DNA of 64,000 nucleotides, from the NCBI RefSeq assembly GCF_963677725.1, contig NZ_OY782507.1, positions 1,240,001-1,304,000 on the forward strand, in the 5' to 3' direction. A program made the position numbers and the translations under genes. Below, piece by piece: positions 1 through 9,301 of the stretch; within the stretch, counting starts at the first letter, position 1; the number at the start of each line of letters is the position of its first letter. The stretch comes from an uncultured Cohaesibacter sp. GTDB lineage: Bacteria > Pseudomonadota > Alphaproteobacteria > Rhizobiales > Cohaesibacteraceae. The notes beneath the pieces are model-generated. The model was given only the letters and a program-made list of their open reading frames with translations. It was not told where the DNA came from and did no database searches.

Positions 1-6
1 GCCAGC

Positions 7-1521
7 ATGACGGACAAAACAACGCAGCCAGACGAGCAATCCTCCGATGGCACGGATACCGCGCAGTCCAAACAACAAGAGACTGGCAAAGAAGAGTCTG
101 GCAAAAAAGAGGTCGGAAAATTCGTAACCGGACCAATCTTTCGTCATGTGGTGACAATGACGAGCGCAGGCTCGGTTGGACTGCTGGCGGTGTTTGCGGT
201 CGATTTTGCCAACCTCTTTTATATTTCGCTTCTGGGCCATACGGAACTGGCGGCAGCGATCGGCTACTCTGCCACTTTGATGTTCTTCAACACATCAGTC
301 GGCATCGGTTTGGCGATCAGCGGTTCGGCAATTGTAGCAAGGGCGCTGGGCGCAGGCGACAAGGATCTGGCAGGTCGACGGGCGGGCAGCGCCTTGGTCA
401 CCGTTGGCGCAGTCATGAGCGTCATTGCAGCTTCAGTCTTTTCTTTCATCCCTCATCTTCTGACCCTGCTTGGGGCCACCGGAGAAGCCCATCTGGTGGC
501 CGTCGACTTCCTGTCGATTGTCATCCCGTCACTGCCTTTGCTCGGCGTTGCAATGATGCTGGGCGGCATTCTGAGGGCCAATGGTGACGCCAAGGGCTCG
601 ATGATCGTGACGCTGTCAGGTGGTGTGGCTTCGGCCATTCTCGACCCGATCTTCATATTCGGCCTCAATATGGGGGTCACGGGCGCAGCGGTAGCCTCTG
701 TCCTGTCACGGATGGTAATGATTGCCGCCGGTGTCCACAGGACCTTCTTCATGCATCGACTGGTCCTGTTGCCGAAAAATATCTCCGAACTGGTGAGCCA
801 CTGGCGCGTCCTGTTTCCAATTGCCATTCCAGCCATCGCCACCAATGTGGCAACACCTGTCGGGAATGCTTATGTGACAATGGCGATTGCCCGTCATGGG
901 GATGCTGCGGTTGCCGGATGGGCGATTGTTGGCCGTATCATTCCGATTGCCTACACGGCCCTCTTCGCCCTGTCAGGATCCGTGGGGCCGATTTTCAGCC
1001 AGAATCTCGGGGCCGAGCGGTTTGATCGGGTGCGTGCGACCCTCAAAGCCAGCATGACCTTCATTCTGATCTATTCGGTCTGCATCTGGCTGTTGCTGTT
1101 TTCGGCGCAGAACCTGATTGTTACCTGGTTCAATGCGCAGGGAGATACCGAGAATTTCGTGCGCTTTTTCTGCAACTGGGTTGCGGCGAGCGGCATTTTC
1201 ATGGGCTTTCTGTTTGTCTCCAACGCCGCCTTCAACAATCTGGGTTATCCGACCTATTCAACCTTTTACAATTGGGGCAAGGCAACGATTGGCACCATTC
1301 CACCGGTCATGCTGGGCACCTATCTGGCGGGTGCGGAGGGTGCCATACTCGGACAGGCCGTGGGCACCCTCGTCTTTGGCACACTGGCGATCGTGACCTG
1401 TTTCAGAGTGATCCATCGTCGCGAGGAGCAAGCCCCCCAAGCCGGAGCTGAGGCTGCCGCTGACGCTGCGATTTGGCGACGGGCGCTTTCGGGACTGTCT
1501 TCGGGCAAAGCCAACATGTAG
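7..1521 (+). CDS. MATE family multidrug/toxin efflux transporter
   Basis: A 504-residue inner-membrane protein. Residues 1 to about 45 are a hydrophilic, Lys/Glu/Gln-rich cytoplasmic tail; the rest is a run of roughly twelve hydrophobic segments with the MATE pattern (a polar MSD-type N-terminal half, then a second homologous half with a conserved GR-I-P region near residue 310). MATE proteins export cationic drugs and metabolites in exchange for Na+ or H+; the substrate cannot be read from the sequence. The start lies 6 bases from the window edge, so the ribosome-binding site is outside view. It is followed by a 127-base gap and the DUF2093 gene on the same strand. The family call is firm; the long charged N-terminal tail is the only unusual point. 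Confidence 0.9.
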   Translation: MTDKTTQPDEQSSDGTDTAQSKQQETGKEESGKKEVGKFVTGPIFRHVVTMTSAGSVGLLAVFAVDFANLFYISLLGHTELAAAIGYSATLMFFNTSVGIGLAISGSAIVARALGAGDKDLAGRRAGSALVTVGAVMSVIAASVFSFIPHLLTLLGATGEAHLVAVDFLSIVIPSLPLLGVAMMLGGILRANGDAKGSMIVTLSGGVASAILDPIFIFGLNMGVTGAAVASVLSRMVMIAAGVHRTFFMHRLVLLPKNISELVSHWRVLFPIAIPAIATNVATPVGNAYVTMAIARHGDAAVAGWAIVGRIIPIAYTALFALSGSVGPIFSQNLGAERFDRVRATLKASMTFILIYSVCIWLLLFSAQNLIVTWFNAQGDTENFVRFFCNWVAASGIFMGFLFVSNAAFNNLGYPTYSTFYNWGKATIGTIPPVMLGTYLAGAEGAILGQAVGTLVFGTLAIVTCFRVIHRREEQAPQAGAEAAADAAIWRRALSGLSSGKANM

Positions 1522-1648
1522 GTTTGATTTCTCATTCAAACCCTTGCCAACAGGCCCCTCACTCGCTAGAGCAGGTCTGTGATATGCCTCTGGGTCCATC
1601 AAGACCCTTGGATCCGACAAATTCAGTTTCGACAGGACGTAAAAGACC

Positions 1649-1861
1649 ATGATTTCCCTTACCGGCGCAGGCAAAGAAGCAAAAATCCGCTATCTCGACG
1701 GCGATTATCAGGTTCTTTCGGGCGGCACCTTTGTGACCTGCGCCATCACCGGGCGCGCCATCGCGCTGGAAGATCTTAAATATTGGTCGGTCAAGCGACA
1801 GGAAGCTTACATCGATGCTGCCGCTTCCTATGAAGCGGAGAAGCGTGCCGGGGATGCCTGA
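1649..1861 (+). CDS. DUF2093 domain-containing small protein
   Basis: A 70-residue protein matching the DUF2093 family of alphaproteobacteria, recognised from the pattern I-R-Y-L-D-G-D-Y-x-V-L-x-G-x-F-V-x-C-A-I-T-G followed by I-x-L-x-D-L-K-Y-W-S. The two conserved Cys/Gly-rich strands suggest a small beta-rich domain, but no function is known for the family. An AGGACG motif stands 10 bases before the ATG. Its 3' end faces the end of lpxK on the other strand with only 30 bases between. In related genomes this family often sits beside lpxK, which fits the placement here (family knowledge, not shown by this window alone). Confidence 0.85.
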   Translation: MISLTGAGKEAKIRYLDGDYQVLSGGTFVTCAITGRAIALEDLKYWSVKRQEAYIDAAASYEAEKRAGDA

Positions 1862-1891
1862 CCCCCACCGCACCAAATGCTTGCGTGCGCT

Positions 1892-2911
1892 TTATCGGCG
1901 GGTATATTTTCGCTGAGCCTGTTCGAGCACGCGCCGGGGAAAACTTGCATCGTCAAATTGCATTTTCACATCGATGATATGGGTCTTGCGAGCCAAAGTG
2001 GCCGCAGCCTCACCAATGCCGATCAGCCGGACATGGTCCTTGGCTGTGGTGACGATGGTGAGATTTTGATCTTCCGCCTTGGCAAGAATTTCGTGGGCTT
2101 CCCCGTTGGTATAGGGGTGATGGTCGGCAAAATCCCGACTGTCGACAAGGTCCAGTTCCAGAGCTTCCACCGTGCGATAGAATTTGGCTGGTTGACCAAT
2201 GCCGCAAAAGGCGAAGACCCGTGTGCCACCGATCAGATGACAGCGGGCGGGTTTGATATAGGCATGGTTTGACGCCTTGCCCATTTGTGCTGCCAACTGC
2301 CGCAAGCGTGGGCCACGATCCCCTTCTCCGATCACCACAAACTGATCTGCGCGTCTTACCTGAGGCACAAGGGGGGCTCTCAATGGACCTGCGGGCATGA
2401 CAAAGCCATTGCCGATGCTCTGCTGGGCATCGACCACCACCAGATTGAGATCCTTATGCAAATAGGGATTCTGGAAACCATCATCCATGATGACGATGCT
2501 GCCTTCACGGGTCTCTGCCAAGGCTTCTGCGAGCTTGACGCCTTCAACGCGATCCTTGGCAACAATGGTTGGCGCAACGCGGGCCAGCAACAGCGCTTCA
2601 TCACCCACTTCCGCTGACACATGCTTGGTTGTGTCAACAAGCATAGGCCCCTCTTTGGAGCCACCAAAGCCGCGCGTGAGATAAATCGGCGACAGACCGA
2701 TTGAGACAGCGGTTTCCCCCAGAGCCAGCGCCATCGGTGTTTTGCCTGCACCGCCCGCAACCAGATTGCCAATGCAGATGACAGGCAGACGTGCCTTGTA
2801 GCGTGCCGGCTTATTGAAGCGGGACAGGGAAATACGGCCATAAATAAGGCTGGCAGGATAAAGCAGCCAAGCGAGCAGGCCGCGCTCGTTCCAGAAACGG
2901 GGCGCTTTCAA
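1892..2911 (-). CDS. lpxK: Tetraacyldisaccharide 4'-kinase LpxK
   Basis: A 339-residue inner-membrane-associated kinase that phosphorylates the 4' position of the lipid A disaccharide precursor using ATP. The N-terminus has a hydrophobic stretch (about residues 12-25), then the P-loop GNLVAGGAGKTP near residues 47-58, which is the LpxK signature, and the D-D-G-F-Q-N motif near residue 143. The start is a TTG preceded by AGAGGACCC at good spacing. It follows waaA on the same strand after a 43-base gap, so the two probably form one transcript for lipid A/Kdo assembly. Length and motifs are normal for the family. Confidence 0.95.
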   Translation of the reverse strand: MKAPRFWNERGLLAWLLYPASLIYGRISLSRFNKPARYKARLPVICIGNLVAGGAGKTPMALALGETAVSIGLSPIYLTRGFGGSKEGPMLVDTTKHVSAEVGDEALLLARVAPTIVAKDRVEGVKLAEALAETREGSIVIMDDGFQNPYLHKDLNLVVVDAQQSIGNGFVMPAGPLRAPLVPQVRRADQFVVIGEGDRGPRLRQLAAQMGKASNHAYIKPARCHLIGGTRVFAFCGIGQPAKFYRTVEALELDLVDSRDFADHHPYTNGEAHEILAKAEDQNLTIVTTAKDHVRLIGIGEAAATLARKTHIIDVKMQFDDASFPRRVLEQAQRKYTRR

Positions 2912-2954
2912 AGCCGGGTCCTCTTCTCAAGGTCAATAAGCAAATGCCGATAGA

Positions 2955-4283
2955 TTAAAACCGATTGCTGGCACTGTTGCCAGAGCGCAGCAATTCTGCG
3001 TTGATTTTGAGCGGATTGAGGAACGGCGTCAAGGCCATCACGGTACGATCCAGCGCTCCGGCAAAGGGATGGAGCGCCTGACGGGCAAGCTCTGAACGGC
3101 GATGGACCTCGGCCGGAGAGGCAAACATGCGCGAGAGGGCCTGAATGAGATCACGTTCGGCATAGAGGCATTCCGCGCCGCCAGCTTTGTCGAGGACATT
3201 GTAAATATCGGCAAAATTCTGGATGTTGGGGCCGTGCAGAATGGTGCAGCCAAGGCGGGCGGGTTCAATCGGATTCTGTCCACCATGGGGAATCAGCGAC
3301 CCGCCAAGAAAAGCGATGCGGGAAACCCGGTAGAGCAGACCCAATTCTCCTAGTGTATCGCAAAGATATATTGAGGTGTCTGGCTTTAATCCACGCTCCT
3401 GCGAGCGACGCTGGACGCGTTTGACGATACCGGACAACTCCTTTTCCAACTCTTCCCCACGCTCTGGGTGACGCGGCACCATAATGGTCAGCAGATTGGG
3501 TATCAAGGCAGCCATACGGCGGTGAGCCTGCGCTAGGACGCGCTCTTCACCGGGGTGAGTACTGGCGGCTACCCAGACCGGGCGGGTGCCGATGGCAGCG
3601 CGCAGCGCGCTCAGCTCCGCATCATCGGCGGCAGGCGGTGGGACGTCGAATTTCAGATTGCCCGTCACTTCCACATGGGACACACCAAGCTGGGCATAAC
3701 GCTGCCCGTCTTCCTCGCTCTGGGTCAGGCAGAGGGGCACATTGCCGAACATCTCCCTGACAGCGAACGGAAAGCGTGACCAGCGCGCAAAAGACCGTTC
3801 GGACATGCGGCCATTGACGACGATCAGCGGAATATCACGCCGATTGAGTTCGGACATGATGTTGGGCCACATCTCGGACTCGACAAACAAGGCGAGATCC
3901 GGTGACCAGTGATTGAGGAAGCGTCGCACGAAAGGCAGAGTGTCAAATGGCACAAATTGATGCAGAGCGCCTTTTGGCAACCGTCGGCCGGCGACTTGGG
4001 CCGAGGTGACCGTGGTGGTCGTCAGAAGGACATTGGTGCCCATCTCGACGATCTGTTCAATCAGTGGCAGAACGGCATTGGTTTCGCCAACGGAGGCGGC
4101 ATGGACCCAGACCAAGGGTCCCTGCGGTCTCTCTTGTCCGGCCTTGCCATAACGCTCAGCGCTCCGAGCCCGGACTTCCTTGCCGCGGGTGCTGCGAATG
4201 GCAACCAGCAAAGGTGTCAAAGGCGTGACGGCATACCCTACGGCGCGGTATGCTGAAAGGGCAATGCGTCCTGACCAGTCCAT
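2955..4283 (-). CDS. waaA: 3-deoxy-D-manno-octulosonic acid transferase (Kdo transferase)
   Basis: A 442-residue GT30 glycosyltransferase that adds Kdo from CMP-Kdo to lipid IVA. Seen: the N-terminal acceptor half with V-H-A-A-S-V-G-E, whose Glu is the catalytic base in the family, and the C-terminal GT-B half with G-G-S-L-I-P-H-G-G-Q-N-P-I-E-P-A, the CMP-Kdo binding signature. The ATG at 4283 is preferred over a TTG one codon earlier. lpxK follows 43 bases downstream. About 340 bases without a gene separate it from the acyltransferase gene upstream, so it may have its own promoter. Confidence 0.95.
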   Translation of the reverse strand: MDWSGRIALSAYRAVGYAVTPLTPLLVAIRSTRGKEVRARSAERYGKAGQERPQGPLVWVHAASVGETNAVLPLIEQIVEMGTNVLLTTTTVTSAQVAGRRLPKGALHQFVPFDTLPFVRRFLNHWSPDLALFVESEMWPNIMSELNRRDIPLIVVNGRMSERSFARWSRFPFAVREMFGNVPLCLTQSEEDGQRYAQLGVSHVEVTGNLKFDVPPPAADDAELSALRAAIGTRPVWVAASTHPGEERVLAQAHRRMAALIPNLLTIMVPRHPERGEELEKELSGIVKRVQRRSQERGLKPDTSIYLCDTLGELGLLYRVSRIAFLGGSLIPHGGQNPIEPARLGCTILHGPNIQNFADIYNVLDKAGGAECLYAERDLIQALSRMFASPAEVHRRSELARQALHPFAGALDRTVMALTPFLNPLKINAELLRSGNSASNRF

Positions 4284-4286
4284 CAA

Positions 4287-4625
4287 ATGTCCGTTCTACA
4301 GTCTGTGATTCTATTCATTCTGGCTCGTTGTTAACGATCAATCATGGCAAATGCTGGAAGCCACAATGCCGCGCAAGAATGAATACCGCTTTTGCACTGA
4401 TTGTTCAGGCCTATAGCGTATTTAGTACAACTTCGCACAAAAGGCAGGTCTCTCAAATGGGCTGAGTGTTGGGTGATTGATAGCCCATTATTGAAGGATA
4501 TGTCCACAGTCAGACGCCTCGCCTTCTCATCTGTGATCTTTCCTTGCTTTGGCAGCAGCCAAGCGCATCAGTGCAGATTTGTGGAGACAACTATCCTATG
4601 AAGGATGGTCCAGATGCAAGCGGTT
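4287..4625. other. Intergenic region without a recognisable gene
   Basis: About 340 bases between the DUF374 acyltransferase and waaA, both on the minus strand. It contains no reading frame with coding character and no clear terminator. It is more AT-rich than its surroundings and presumably carries the waaA-lpxK promoter, which I could not place with confidence. Confidence 0.5.
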
Positions 4626-5357
4626 TCAACGATGACGGGGGGCACATTTGGCGTAAGCCTCATCCGTGACCGCATTTAGCCCCGCTTCAACCGCTTTGCG
4701 CAGGCGTTCCATTTCAGCTTCATCGGCATCCCGGTCAACATAGATCGGCTGCCCCACCTTCAACGAAGCCCGACTGAAAGGCAGATTGATGACCGCGCGG
4801 TCCCAGCTGTTCAGCTCAATATATCGCGACGAGGCATAGGCAACCGGGACAATTGGTCGGCCAGACAATTTTGCCAAGGAAATCACACCCATGCCGCATT
4901 CGCGGGCGCCTGTCTTGGGAACGTTGACCGTCATCACCACGCTCAACCCTTCTCCAAGCGTCGAAATCAGGCTTTTGAGCGCATGAATGCCGCCTTTGGA
5001 GAGGGTTTTGGCCCGATTGCGTCCGCCTGAGCCGCGCACCACTTCAACACCAAGGCTTCGCGCTGCAACGGAATTCAGGTGCCCGTCGCCGGAGCGGGAA
5101 ACCAGAGCACGGACATGAAAATCTTCCCGTCTCATAAATGGCACCATCAGATGTTGACCGTGCCAGAGCGCGACAATTACCGGAAAATCATCCTTGATCC
5201 CGTCATATTGCCTTGCCGGATTCTCAACCATCCGTGACGTGGCATGTACGAAACGCAGCCAATAGGCAATCGCCAATCCGCCAATCGTCAGGACGGTCTT
5301 GGAACGGGTTAATTTCTTCAGTCCGGACACGGTTTGGTTTGACTCCCAAAGGGACAA
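4626..5357 (-). CDS. Lysophospholipid acyltransferase family protein (DUF374)
   Basis: A 243-residue membrane-associated acyltransferase of the DUF374/LPLAT type. One hydrophobic helix lies near residues 22-40. The motif A-L-W-H-G-Q-H-L-M-V-P-F (about residues 63-74) corresponds to the acyl-acceptor H-x4-D-like block of this subfamily, and S-R-S-G-D-G-H near residue 87 is also characteristic. An in-frame stop lies seven codons before the chosen TTG, so a TTG (or CTG) start is forced; a GAGGGG sequence lies upstream. Between DUF4170 and waaA, it is probably involved in envelope lipid or lipid A acylation (inference from context). Confidence 0.85.
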   Translation of the reverse strand: MSLWESNQTVSGLKKLTRSKTVLTIGGLAIAYWLRFVHATSRMVENPARQYDGIKDDFPVIVALWHGQHLMVPFMRREDFHVRALVSRSGDGHLNSVAARSLGVEVVRGSGGRNRAKTLSKGGIHALKSLISTLGEGLSVVMTVNVPKTGARECGMGVISLAKLSGRPIVPVAYASSRYIELNSWDRAVINLPFSRASLKVGQPIYVDRDADEAEMERLRKAVEAGLNAVTDEAYAKCAPRHR

Positions 5358-5539
5358 CAGCCGCAGAACCCCTCAAGGTTTGGCGGCTGTGGTATGTTTG
5401 GCGATAGCTGCGGCTTTCATATAGGACTATTTGCCCACAAATGAAAGAGCGACCCAGAGGTGTGGGTATCCTGACAGACAGGTGTGAGTGTGATCACACC
5501 ATGCGATTGCAGGGGCTTGGTGCCTGTTTGTCTATGGCC

Positions 5540-5776
5540 CTATTTGGGCGCTTCAGGATCCATCAAACGATGCATATGAACGACAAAATACCGCATATGG
5601 GCATTATCCACCGTGCTCTGAGCCTTTGATTTCCAGACATCATAGGCGGCAGCATAATTTGGATAAATTCCTACAATATCAAGCTTGTCCAGATCTTTGA
5701 ATTCAAGGCCGTCAAGGCTGCTCAATTCACCACCAAATACAAGATGCAGGAGCTGTTTTTGCTCTTCTTGCGCCAT
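5540..5776 (-). CDS. DUF4170 domain-containing protein
   Basis: A 78-residue protein of the DUF4170 family: L-H-L-V-F-G-G-E-L, then V-G-I-Y-P-N-Y-x-x-A-Y-x-V-W-K-S-K-A-Q, then A-x-M-R-Y-F-V-V-H-x-H-R-L-M-D-P, ending shortly after. The fold is predicted as a small alpha/beta domain; no activity is known. The start has GGAGAGAGACG directly upstream. It sits between the CysQ-like gene and the DUF374 acyltransferase on the same strand, an order common in Hyphomicrobiales, so a role linked to envelope synthesis is a reasonable guess only. Confidence 0.85.
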   Translation of the reverse strand: MAQEEQKQLLHLVFGGELSSLDGLEFKDLDKLDIVGIYPNYAAAYDVWKSKAQSTVDNAHMRYFVVHMHRLMDPEAPK

Positions 5777-5921
5777 CGTCTCTCTCCGCTAATGTTCATG
5801 AACCGTCGGGGTACTTGTTCTGTAACGGCAAAATGCTTGAAGAGCCAGTGCAGGAAGCAGGATTTTCAGCACAAAGGTGGCTTCTGCTTCGAAAGTTGAC
5901 CCTAATGGTTCCCTAGACGAC

Positions 5922-6734
5922 TTATCGGCGCGCGGGAAAGCTCAATCGCGCCATCATTGGTTGAACCAGCTCACTCAAATGCGCGTTGGCCGCATAGAGA
6001 CTGGCATGACGTGTCTGGGGCTGATTATAGAGCAAGTGACTGCCATTCTTGTCTCGCAACTGGCCATTTGCCTCTTCAACAATCAGATCTGCGGCAGCAA
6101 GGTCCCAGTCATTGGCATGTTCACGGGCAAGCGCCAGATCGAGGGCACCGGTGGTGACCATGACAATGCGATAGGCGAGCGAGCGGATATAATCTTGGCA
6201 TACGACACCGGCACGGGCCAGCGGTCCCTTGCGGATGGCACTGCCCGGTCCTGCGGCGCGCGCGCCCTGAAGCTTTTTGCGATCCGGGCAGATCAACGGT
6301 TCTCCGTTCAGCGTCGCGCCACCATTGAGGTGAGCGCAGTACATTTCATCGCGGACAGGTGCGAACAATGCGGCGGCGACCGGGCGGCCCCGCTCAACCA
6401 CTGCCAGCGAAATGGTCCATTCGGTGCCAGCATCAATGAAGGCACGGGTGCCATCGATTGGATCGATCACAAAGACCCTTGCCTTTTGCAGGCGGCTCTT
6501 GTCGTCTTCGCTTTCCTCAGACAACCAGCCATAATCGGGACGAGAAGCCATGAGGGTTTCATTGAGATATTTGTCGACAGCAAGGTCGGCTTCGGTCACC
6601 GGGCTGCTGTTGCCCTTGGTCCAGACTTGCGGATCCGACTTGAAATAGCCAAGCGCAACGGCTCCGGCTTCTCTTGCGGCCTTCTCGAGCAGGGCGAGAT
6701 CGGTGCGATCTTGCTTGGTTGGCTTAATGGTCAC
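5922..6734 (-). CDS. cysQ: 3'(2'),5'-bisphosphate nucleotidase CysQ-like / inositol monophosphatase family
   Basis: A 270-residue Mg2+-dependent phosphatase. The metal-binding motifs of the family are present: E-E-S-E-D near residue 77, D-P-I-D-G-T-R-A-F (about residues 92-100), and W-D-L-A-A-A-D-L-I-V-E-E-A-N-G near residue 205. CysQ removes the 3' phosphate from PAP/PAPS in sulfur metabolism; some relatives act on inositol phosphates, so the exact substrate is uncertain. I place the start at a GTG with GGGAAAGG eight bases upstream; reading further upstream adds residues with no family match. It is followed by DUF4170 on the same strand. Confidence 0.85.
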   Translation of the reverse strand: MTIKPTKQDRTDLALLEKAAREAGAVALGYFKSDPQVWTKGNSSPVTEADLAVDKYLNETLMASRPDYGWLSEESEDDKSRLQKARVFVIDPIDGTRAFIDAGTEWTISLAVVERGRPVAAALFAPVRDEMYCAHLNGGATLNGEPLICPDRKKLQGARAAGPGSAIRKGPLARAGVVCQDYIRSLAYRIVMVTTGALDLALAREHANDWDLAAADLIVEEANGQLRDKNGSHLLYNQPQTRHASLYAANAHLSELVQPMMARLSFPARR

Positions 6735-6827
6735 AGGGGGACACCTTTCCCAAAGTCTGATTGGTCTCAAAGACCTGATTTGCGAACCTGGCGGATGCGC
6801 GGGAAAGCGCGCACGTTGCGTCGATTG

Positions 6828-8198
6828 TTATCGACCGGCAACCGTCATGGCTTCGATCAGGACAGATGGCGCGCTGACAGCACTTTCGAATTTCAAATCA
6901 TCGGCAGGTATCATACGGCCGAACATGTCGATCAGATTGCCTGCAATGGTGATTTCGGAAATGGATTCAGCCAGTTGCCCGTCGCGAATGCGGAAGCCAG
7001 AAGCCCCGCGCGAATAGTCGCCAGTGACACCATTGACCCCATGGCCGATAAGATCGGTGACGAAGACGCCATTCTTGACGCCAGCAATCAGGTCTTCCTG
7101 GCTTTGGCTGCCCGGTTGCAGTGTCAGGTTGGTGGTGGACGGGTATGGGTTGGCGCCGGATCGACCTGCCCGGCCATTGCTTTTCATACCCAGTTCAGCG
7201 GCGGAGGCACTATCCAGAATCCATTGGTTCAGATAGCCATCAGCCACCAGATCCAGAGGCAGACACTCGGCCCCTTCCCCATCAAAAGGACGAGACCCCA
7301 GACCGCGCCGCATGGATGGATCGTCGGTAATGCTGAGCCCTTCGGGAAAGATGCGGCGACCAAGCTTGTCGCGCAAAAAGGACGTGTGGCGGGCAACCGC
7401 TGCCCCATTGATGGCACCGGCCAGATGGCCAAGCAGTGTGCCAGCGACACGCGGCTCGAAAATCACATCATAGGTGCCCGTTTCGACCTTGGAGGGATTA
7501 ACCCGGGCGACAGCGCGCTCACCTGCGCGGCGGCCCACATGGGCGGGAGATTTCAGATCGTCACGATAGACAGCAGTGGAGAAGGAATAATCCCGCTCCA
7601 TATGGGTGCCGATTCCGGCAATGGCGGTGGTGGAGAAGGAAATGCGAGACGACATATAGGAGCCGACGAAGCCGTGCGAAGTCGCCAGCACCATGCCGCC
7701 GAGAAAATGCCCGGCACTGGCACCACCTGATTTGCTAACGCCTTGTTCGGCGAGAGCTGCCTCTTCGGCACCTTGCGCCATGGCGGCCAATTCGTCGGTG
7801 CTGGGGATTGTCAGGTCAACCGGGTCGAGCTGTTCCAAACGTTCGGCGATCAACTCCGAAGACAAAAGCGTATCGCGGGTTGCCAGTCGGGCAAAGGGAT
7901 CGGGCGGCGACAGGCGGGCCATGGCCACGGCCCGCTCAGCAAGATTTTTCAAAATATCCGGGTCAGTGGTCGTATTGGTCGAGATCGACGCCTTGCAGCC
8001 ATCAATGAAGACGCGAAGGGCCATCGAGTCGTTTTCGGAATGCTCATTCTCTTCCAACTTGCCATCCCGATAGCCGACAGAACTGGAGGCTGAGCGCGCG
8101 GCCACAGCATCAGCGGAATCGGCTCCGGCCTTGAGCGCGGCGTCTACAAGATGCTGCGCCCGGTCAAGGATGATGGATTGATCAAATAAATCGGACAT
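6828..8198 (-). CDS. pmbA: TldD/PmbA family protein (PmbA-like)
   Basis: A 456-residue member of the TldD/PmbA metalloprotease family. PmbA/TldE pairs with TldD to process small peptides; the PmbA partner lacks the HExxxH zinc site, as here. Characteristic blocks are the early G-A-D-S-A-D-A-V-A-A-R-S (residues 19-30), Y-R-D-G-K-L-E-E-N-E-H-S-E, the central V-I-F-E-P-R-V-A-G-T-L-L-G-H, and near the end T-N-L-T-L-Q-P-G and G-D-Y-S-R-G-A-S-G-F. The ATG at 8198 opens the conserved sequence; an extra 48 in-frame codons upstream do not resemble the family. No tldD partner lies in this window. Confidence 0.9.
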   Translation of the reverse strand: MSDLFDQSIILDRAQHLVDAALKAGADSADAVAARSASSSVGYRDGKLEENEHSENDSMALRVFIDGCKASISTNTTTDPDILKNLAERAVAMARLSPPDPFARLATRDTLLSSELIAERLEQLDPVDLTIPSTDELAAMAQGAEEAALAEQGVSKSGGASAGHFLGGMVLATSHGFVGSYMSSRISFSTTAIAGIGTHMERDYSFSTAVYRDDLKSPAHVGRRAGERAVARVNPSKVETGTYDVIFEPRVAGTLLGHLAGAINGAAVARHTSFLRDKLGRRIFPEGLSITDDPSMRRGLGSRPFDGEGAECLPLDLVADGYLNQWILDSASAAELGMKSNGRAGRSGANPYPSTTNLTLQPGSQSQEDLIAGVKNGVFVTDLIGHGVNGVTGDYSRGASGFRIRDGQLAESISEITIAGNLIDMFGRMIPADDLKFESAVSAPSVLIEAMTVAGR

Positions 8199-8588
8199 AT
8201 CGCTTCTAACATTCTTAAACAGAGTCAGTCCGGCAATAAGGCAGCAAGGCTGCGCCTTCTTTACCGGATCGGCTGCATGCATGGTCAGATCAGCCCGGAC
8301 TGTCCCGACTTGACCCGAATGACGGGCACCATGCAGTGGCATTCACATAGACTTACACTTAGGTCCTGTTGCCCATGGGGGCAAGCAAAAAGGCATGAAA
8401 CCTTCGCTTGTGGGCAACCGGTGAGTGGTTAGCAAAAGGTGAAGGCATTGCACTGGTAACCAATCTCTAACCCTATAATATATCACGCTTTTTTAACCCT
8501 GCTGCTTAAGAGAATAGCGAAACCTGCCTGCTAGAGTGAGCTTATTGAGAATGAAGCACCCGAAAATGGGGCTCGCAGGAGAAGGCAC
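8199..8588. other. Divergent intergenic region
   Basis: About 390 bases between the starts of pmbA (minus) and the DUF6101 gene (plus). It must hold promoters for both, but I see no convincing operator or RNA structure. An AT-rich stretch near 8475-8500 is the most promoter-like part. Confidence 0.4.
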
Positions 8589-9236
8589 GTGAGGCGTCCA
8601 GACAATCATAAATACACGGAAGCCATTTCCTATCAGGTTGAGGGGTCGACTCGGATCGACCCCCACAATCTCAAGAAATATTTCCAGAGTTCAGAGATCC
8701 GGCAAAAGGCAGCCAAGCTTACCGGCTTGTCCGAGACCATCCTGTTTGGCGAGAGCTGCTCGGGCATGGTTCAGATCAAGGGCGAGCATGTGCTTGTGGA
8801 ATGCGCTTTGACGAGCGGCTTGCCTCTCATCGTTCGGGTGCCAATGGGCTATTATCAGGGCATTGGTGCACGATTCGTGGTTGGCAACAGGGAAGGCAAT
8901 CCGCTGGTCTGCATCCTTGAACTGGTGCATAAGGATACCAACCTATCCGTTCCGGTGGCGGTCTCGACCGATCTTGAAGATATTGCCATTGATTGGCAGA
9001 GCTGGTCCCGTCGCTATGACTTGACCATGCTGCATCAGCCCTTAGGGGCAGGCGATTATGTTCCCGCAGAAGCCAATGGCCAGGCCCTGTCCGGGCTGGA
9101 AGTGGCAAAATATCTGCCTCGTCGGCCGCATGCGCAGTTCTGTGCTCGCCGCCCGCGCTTCCTTGCCCGTCGCAAGACAGGCCTTGGTGGCCAAATGCCC
9201 GCCCTCAAGGGCCGCGAAATCATCGCCCGCGACTAG
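8589..9236 (+). CDS. DUF6101 family protein
   Basis: A 215-residue soluble protein with a GTG start and a GCAGGAGAAGG ribosome-binding site. The pattern, I-x-P-x-N-L-x-x-Y near the start, V-R-V-P-M-x-x-Y-x-G-I-G-A-R-F, H-K-D-x-x-L-S-V-P-V and W-Q-S-W-S-R-R-Y-D-L-P/T-x-L, matches DUF6101 proteins of Hyphomicrobiales. The tail (after residue 180) is rich in Arg and Lys. No catalytic motif or membrane segment is visible. The function is unknown; the gene appears to be transcribed alone, ending 65 bases before the convergent patatin gene. Confidence 0.75.
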   Translation: MRRPDNHKYTEAISYQVEGSTRIDPHNLKKYFQSSEIRQKAAKLTGLSETILFGESCSGMVQIKGEHVLVECALTSGLPLIVRVPMGYYQGIGARFVVGNREGNPLVCILELVHKDTNLSVPVAVSTDLEDIAIDWQSWSRRYDLTMLHQPLGAGDYVPAEANGQALSGLEVAKYLPRRPHAQFCARRPRFLARRKTGLGGQMPALKGREIIARD

Positions 9237-9301
9237 TCGGGCGATTCACTCTTTATTTCTCGTTACCCAACTTTCCTTTGGCCTGTTTTCAGCTGACCGC
9301 A

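Noticed and set aside
5877-7730. A 617-codon open frame on the plus strand
   Set aside because: It lies antisense to the CysQ-like and PmbA genes, whose families are certain, and its translation resembles no protein family. Long antisense frames are common in GC-rich genomes.
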